From contig JAHQWS010000078.1 of the NCBI GenBank assembly GCA_029856295.1, positions 1 to 8,300 on the forward strand: 8,300 nt of DNA, read 5' to 3'. Made by a program: the position numbers and the translations under genes. This document shows, piece after piece, positions 5,121 through 8,300 of this stretch. Each line of letters starts with the position of its first letter. The first letter of the stretch is position 1. Source of the DNA: Promethearchaeia archaeon. GTDB lineage: Archaea > Asgardarchaeota > Lokiarchaeia > Sigyniarchaeales > SOKP01. The notes below the pieces were generated by a model. The model did no database searches. It was not told where the DNA came from and saw only the letters and a program-made list of their open reading frames with translations.

Positions 5121-7994
5121 TTAAGCGGGGAGTGTAAAATGAATCGTTGTTCCCTTATTTGATCCCTCTGAAGTGGCCCAAATTTTGCCTCCATGAGCTT
5201 TGATAAATCCCTTTGAAATATATAAGCCAAGCCCAGTACCTTTTATATAACTCTCATCAGTGAATGGTTTAACCATCTCGAATTTTTTAAATAATTTATC
5301 GAGTTCTACTTCATTTAAGCCAATCCCATTATCATTAAATTCAAAGATGAATTGATTTAGTGTTTCATCTTTTTTAGCCGAAATTTCAATTTTGCCGTTA
5401 TCTGGCGTAAATTTAATAGCATTTGATAATATATTTGAAATGACTTGAAAGAAACGATCAGGATCTACAAGTAAATTTATAGCATCACTGATATTTAAAA
5501 CGGTTTCGTGATTTTTTTCTTTAATAAGGTAGCTTAACTCATTTAAACAATTTTTAATTATTTCACTCACATTTATTATTTCTATATTCATTTCCATTTT
5601 ATGTGATTCAATTTTCATTACATCTAAGAGTTGATTCATTAACTTACCTAATCGTTCAATATTTCTCTGAGCAATTAGTAAATCTTCCTTAATTTCTGGA
5701 TCTAAATCCTTATATTTAAATAGAATATAATCAGTATAACCAGCAATGGATATTAAGGGTGTTTTTAATTCATGAGCAGCATGGGTAATAAATTCATCCT
5801 TTACTTTATCAAGTTTCTGCAATTCAATGTTTTTTTCCTCTAATTCTTTTGTTCTCTCCTTTACTTTCTGCTCCAGTTCTTTATTTAGACTTATCAATTC
5901 TTCTTCTGATTGTTTTAATTTCTCTTCCATCATTTTGCGTTCAGTAATATCACGTGAGACAGCAAACAATTTGATGGGTTTTCCCTCGAGATCATATGTC
6001 ATATTCCCAATTGATTCAATCCATTTATAAGATCCATCTTTACATTTAAATCTCGCTTCATTCATTCCTGAACCTGTCTTTAAGGCAGTTTGAAAATCTT
6101 TTATTAATAGTTTCCTATCCTCAGGATGACTGATCTCAAGTGCAGAAACTCCTTGTATTTCTTCAGGGGTATATCCCACGTTTCTTTTGAAAGCTTCATT
6201 ACAATGAAGAAATTTTCCCTCATGATCCATCGAAAAAATCATATCATTTGCATTTTCGGAAATAAGTCGATATTTTTCTTCAGATTCTTGTATTTTTAAA
6301 TCCGCTTCTTTCCTTTCTGTTATATCTTTAATAAAAACTTGAATTAAAGTCTCATCTCCAACATTTACAAATGAAGATTCTAAAGATATCCAAAATAATT
6401 TCCCGTCACCTCTATTTATTTTGAATTCTATGGGTTCCAATTTATCTCTGGTTAATAATCGTTTAAATCTTTCTTTAAATATAGGTTCTAAATCTCTAAA
6501 TTTCGGATCGCCTTTCATTATAATTAACTTCATGATATCCCTAAAATTTTTCCCAATTAAATCATCCTTAGTGTAAATTGCCAATAGTTTATTCATAGTG
6601 ATATTACAATCAATAATATTCCCTTTTAGATTAACTAACCAAATAGCATAGGGGGTGCTATTAAATAAATGGCGATACTTCACTTCAGATTCTTTTAGTT
6701 TTTGTTCTGCTAATTTGCTTTCAGTAATATCATGAATTATACCTCTAAATCCAATAGCTTTATCATCTTTATATATAGGCACAGAAAAAATTCTCCCATA
6801 AAACCTAGAACCATCTTTTTTCTTCATTAAATATTCGTGAGCTTCGGGTATTTCTCTTTTAAAAAGATTTTTTAAATTATCCTTTACCCTTTGAAATGCT
6901 TCTGGAGCAAATCCTTCAAAAATACTTAATCCTCTTTTTACATCATCTTGAGTAAAACCAAATATTTCTAAACCAGAGGAATTTAAATAGACTATATTGG
7001 AATTTAGGTCTGCCTCGTATATTGTTTCAGGCAATAATTCTGTTAAATCCCGATATTTTTCTTCAGATTCTATTAATTTTTTATTTGCGGTTTTTAGTTC
7101 ATTAATACTTTGCTTTAATGCCTCATCAGCTTTCTTATGATCGGTAATATCTTCAAAAGTGACTAGCAATCCTACTGCATTACCATTTAAATCATGAAGA
7201 GGTGTTCGATTGATATTAAACCAAATTTTTTTATTACGATAGGGCCAAGATTCAATGACATGATATTCAGCTATATCATTTTCTATAACACGCATGTCGT
7301 TAACTCGTGAAGTAAAAGCATACTCTTCCCCCCATCCGAGATCAAAATCAGTCTTTCCTATAATATCTTTTCCATCTTCAAGGCCCATCAACTTAATAAA
7401 ATTAGTATTACAACCTAAATAGACAAGTTTTTTGTCTTTCCATGCGATATATTGGGGAATGCTATCCATTACTAATTTTAACATTTCTTGTGATTCTTGG
7501 TAGGCTGCTATAGCTTGTTTTGGTTGAAGAAATTTCCAAAAACGAATTTCGGTTAGGTTATCTATCAGTCCTTTAAAGCGATCTTCACTTTTTCGAGTTA
7601 TCACTGTTTTTGGTTTGGTAATTTCCTTAGCTATAAGGAGAACTTTGACTTTACCATCTTTATCAAAAAATCTCATTGCTTTCATTGTGACCCAAATATA
7701 ACTGCCATCTTTACATTTGAGCCTAGTTTCCCCTTCGTTTTCACCGCTTGTAAATACACTCCTTAGGATCTTAAGCGTCTTTTTTTGATCTTTAGGATGG
7801 ATTAAATCTGTAGCTATTTTCCCTATTAAATCTTCTTCCGTATATGCTGTTAGCTTCTTGTGCGCCTTAGAATTTACATATTCAAATTTAGATTCATCAT
7901 TTAGAATTGCTATTAAATCAGTAGTATCTTCTGCTACAAGCTTAAATAAATTCTGTGAATTTAGATCTTGAATTTTATTCATTACATCGGCCAT
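5121..7994 (-). CDS. Soluble multi-PAS sensor histidine kinase
   Basis: This 957-residue protein has five PAS-like sensor domains, at about residues 14-128, 168-286, 310-427, 436-562 and 571-686. Each ends with a DIT-type PAC motif (EIT, DIT, DIT, DIT, DIT). A coiled coil follows (690-730, rich in KELEQKVKERTKELEEKN), then HisKA with phospho-acceptor His741 in HELKTPL. The HATPase domain has N box NILSNAIKFTP (854-864), G1 DNGIGL (888-893), G2 GTGLGLYI (919-926) and a closing GTTIHFTLP. All kinase motifs are intact. There is no signal peptide, membrane segment, HAMP or receiver domain, so it should sense a cytoplasmic cue and phosphorylate a separate response regulator, none of which is in the window. 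PAS 2 (IPQYIAWKDKKLVYLGCN) matches a PAS_4-like subtype common in bacterial kinases. PAS 1 and PAS 5 share KCKDGSY.W and HP.D blocks, suggesting internal duplication. The ATG at 7994 follows AGGGGAT, a usable ribosome site; an ATG four codons later is an alternative. Ligands are unknown. A bacterial origin by transfer is likely from family knowledge. Confidence 0.95.
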   Translation of the reverse strand: MADVMNKIQDLNSQNLFKLVAEDTTDLIAILNDESKFEYVNSKAHKKLTAYTEEDLIGKIATDLIHPKDQKKTLKILRSVFTSGENEGETRLKCKDGSYIWVTMKAMRFFDKDGKVKVLLIAKEITKPKTVITRKSEDRFKGLIDNLTEIRFWKFLQPKQAIAAYQESQEMLKLVMDSIPQYIAWKDKKLVYLGCNTNFIKLMGLEDGKDIIGKTDFDLGWGEEYAFTSRVNDMRVIENDIAEYHVIESWPYRNKKIWFNINRTPLHDLNGNAVGLLVTFEDITDHKKADEALKQSINELKTANKKLIESEEKYRDLTELLPETIYEADLNSNIVYLNSSGLEIFGFTQDDVKRGLSIFEGFAPEAFQRVKDNLKNLFKREIPEAHEYLMKKKDGSRFYGRIFSVPIYKDDKAIGFRGIIHDITESKLAEQKLKESEVKYRHLFNSTPYAIWLVNLKGNIIDCNITMNKLLAIYTKDDLIGKNFRDIMKLIIMKGDPKFRDLEPIFKERFKRLLTRDKLEPIEFKINRGDGKLFWISLESSFVNVGDETLIQVFIKDITERKEADLKIQESEEKYRLISENANDMIFSMDHEGKFLHCNEAFKRNVGYTPEEIQGVSALEISHPEDRKLLIKDFQTALKTGSGMNEARFKCKDGSYKWIESIGNMTYDLEGKPIKLFAVSRDITERKMMEEKLKQSEEELISLNKELEQKVKERTKELEEKNIELQKLDKVKDEFITHAAHELKTPLISIAGYTDYILFKYKDLDPEIKEDLLIAQRNIERLGKLMNQLLDVMKIESHKMEMNIEIINVSEIIKNCLNELSYLIKEKNHETVLNISDAINLLVDPDRFFQVISNILSNAIKFTPDNGKIEISAKKDETLNQFIFEFNDNGIGLNEVELDKLFKKFEMVKPFTDESYIKGTGLGLYISKGFIKAHGGKIWATSEGSNKGTTIHFTLPA

Positions 7995-7998
7995 TTTT

Positions 7999-8030
7999 AT
8001 CCCCTACTTTAAAAATTTTATTATAAACGC
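7999..8030 (-). promoter_or_regulatory. Kinase ribosome site and TATA-like element
   Basis: On the - strand, AGGGGAT (complement of about 8000-8006) sits five bases before the kinase ATG and is the best ribosome site in the window. GCGTTTATAATAAAA (complement of 8016-8030) resembles a TATA box. Its spacing would place transcription start almost at the ATG, so a more distant AT box near 8037-8048 may be the one used. Confidence 0.35.
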
Positions 8031-8300
8031 TTGTTTTGAAATAAACTTTTTGGCAAAAAAAAGACTTTTACTATTATGTAAATATCTCTAATCATTAAAA
8101 TATTTTGAAGAACCTTAAAGATTTTTATAATTTTGTATATAAACGAAAAGAATATAACATTTATTTTATAAAAAACCTCTTATAAATTTAATAAGATTTC
8201 TTTTTTTAGTTATAGTAACCATATAGCTTCATAGGGATGTGGCTTGAAAGAAATAAGACTTCGCGAAATTGTTCCAGTAACGGAATAAAAGAGCATAGAG
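8031..8300. other. AT-rich region and right-edge sequence, no confident gene
   Basis: From 8031 to about 8225 the sequence is very AT-rich with no convincing open frame. The last 70 bases are visibly richer in G and C, as if a gene or RNA begins there. On the + strand an ATG at 8237 is open to the window end (21 codons, unremarkable sequence). A TTG at 8244 gives a short frame that stops at 8286. All three - strand frames are also open from the edge for 20-30 codons, so a gene tail entering from the right cannot be excluded. Confidence 0.4.
8178..8190 (+). promoter_or_regulatory. TATA-like element pointing to the right edge
   Basis: TCTTATAAATTTA is close to the archaeal TATA consensus and is preceded by an A-rich stretch that could act as a TFB recognition element. 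A start about 25 bases downstream, near 8210, would lead into the G+C-richer sequence from 8230 onward. It would be divergent from the kinase promoter. Confidence 0.35.

Noticed and set aside
5003..5230. - strand frame overlapping the 3' end of the kinase gene
   Set aside because: About half of it is the kinase HATPase region read in another frame, and the rest is an AT-rich spacer; no ribosome site or family resemblance.
5827..6030. + strand frame antisense to the kinase coiled coil
   Set aside because: Ser/Phe-rich product typical of the complement of Glu/Lys-rich coiled-coil DNA.
8230..8300. tRNA or known structured RNA at the right edge
   Set aside because: No T-arm consensus, acceptor stem or RNase P/SRP signature could be found in the available bases; left as an open question.

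Overview
The window looks like Asgard archaeal DNA, most probably from the Lokiarchaeia (Lokiarchaeota) or a close relative. Three things point there. The DNA is very AT-rich. It encodes a full-length protein of the eukaryotic actin superfamily in a compact, intron-free prokaryotic layout. It also carries an archaeal-type type IA topoisomerase and a bacterial-style multi-PAS histidine kinase. The taxonomic call is inferred from gene content, not from a database match.

Left part, + strand. The window opens inside a gene (to 626) for a low-complexity, Ala/Thr/Ser-rich then Pro/Gly-rich protein. It has six near-identical 8-residue (G/K)PPKAPGG repeats and ends in a short charged amphipathic helix that recalls actin-binding or oligomerising tails of WASP/VASP-type proteins. 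After an AT-rich gap with a likely promoter comes an actin-related protein (794-1912). Its fold motifs are clearly actin, but several catalytic positions and the DNase-I loop are changed. Two tandem paralogous small proteins with a winged-helix look follow (2036-2398 and 2404-2772), preceded by TGATAT/ATATCA inverted repeats that could be an operator.

Right part, - strand. A type IA DNA topoisomerase with C-terminal zinc-binding cysteine clusters (4943-2775) converges on the second winged-helix gene, with only two bases between the stop codons. Upstream of it on the same strand lies a 957-residue soluble sensor histidine kinase with five PAS-like domains (7994-5121). The last 306 bases contain the kinase promoter region and a good TATA-like element pointing to the right edge, where a further gene or RNA may begin.

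How the genes may work together. The proline-rich protein and the actin-related protein are neighbours on one strand and form a plausible cytoskeletal pair, a filament component or regulator with a polyproline partner. The winged-helix pair may be self-regulated. The kinase has no response regulator in the window and appears to be an orphan. The most interesting parts are the proline-rich/actin-related pair and the unusual active site of the actin-related protein.
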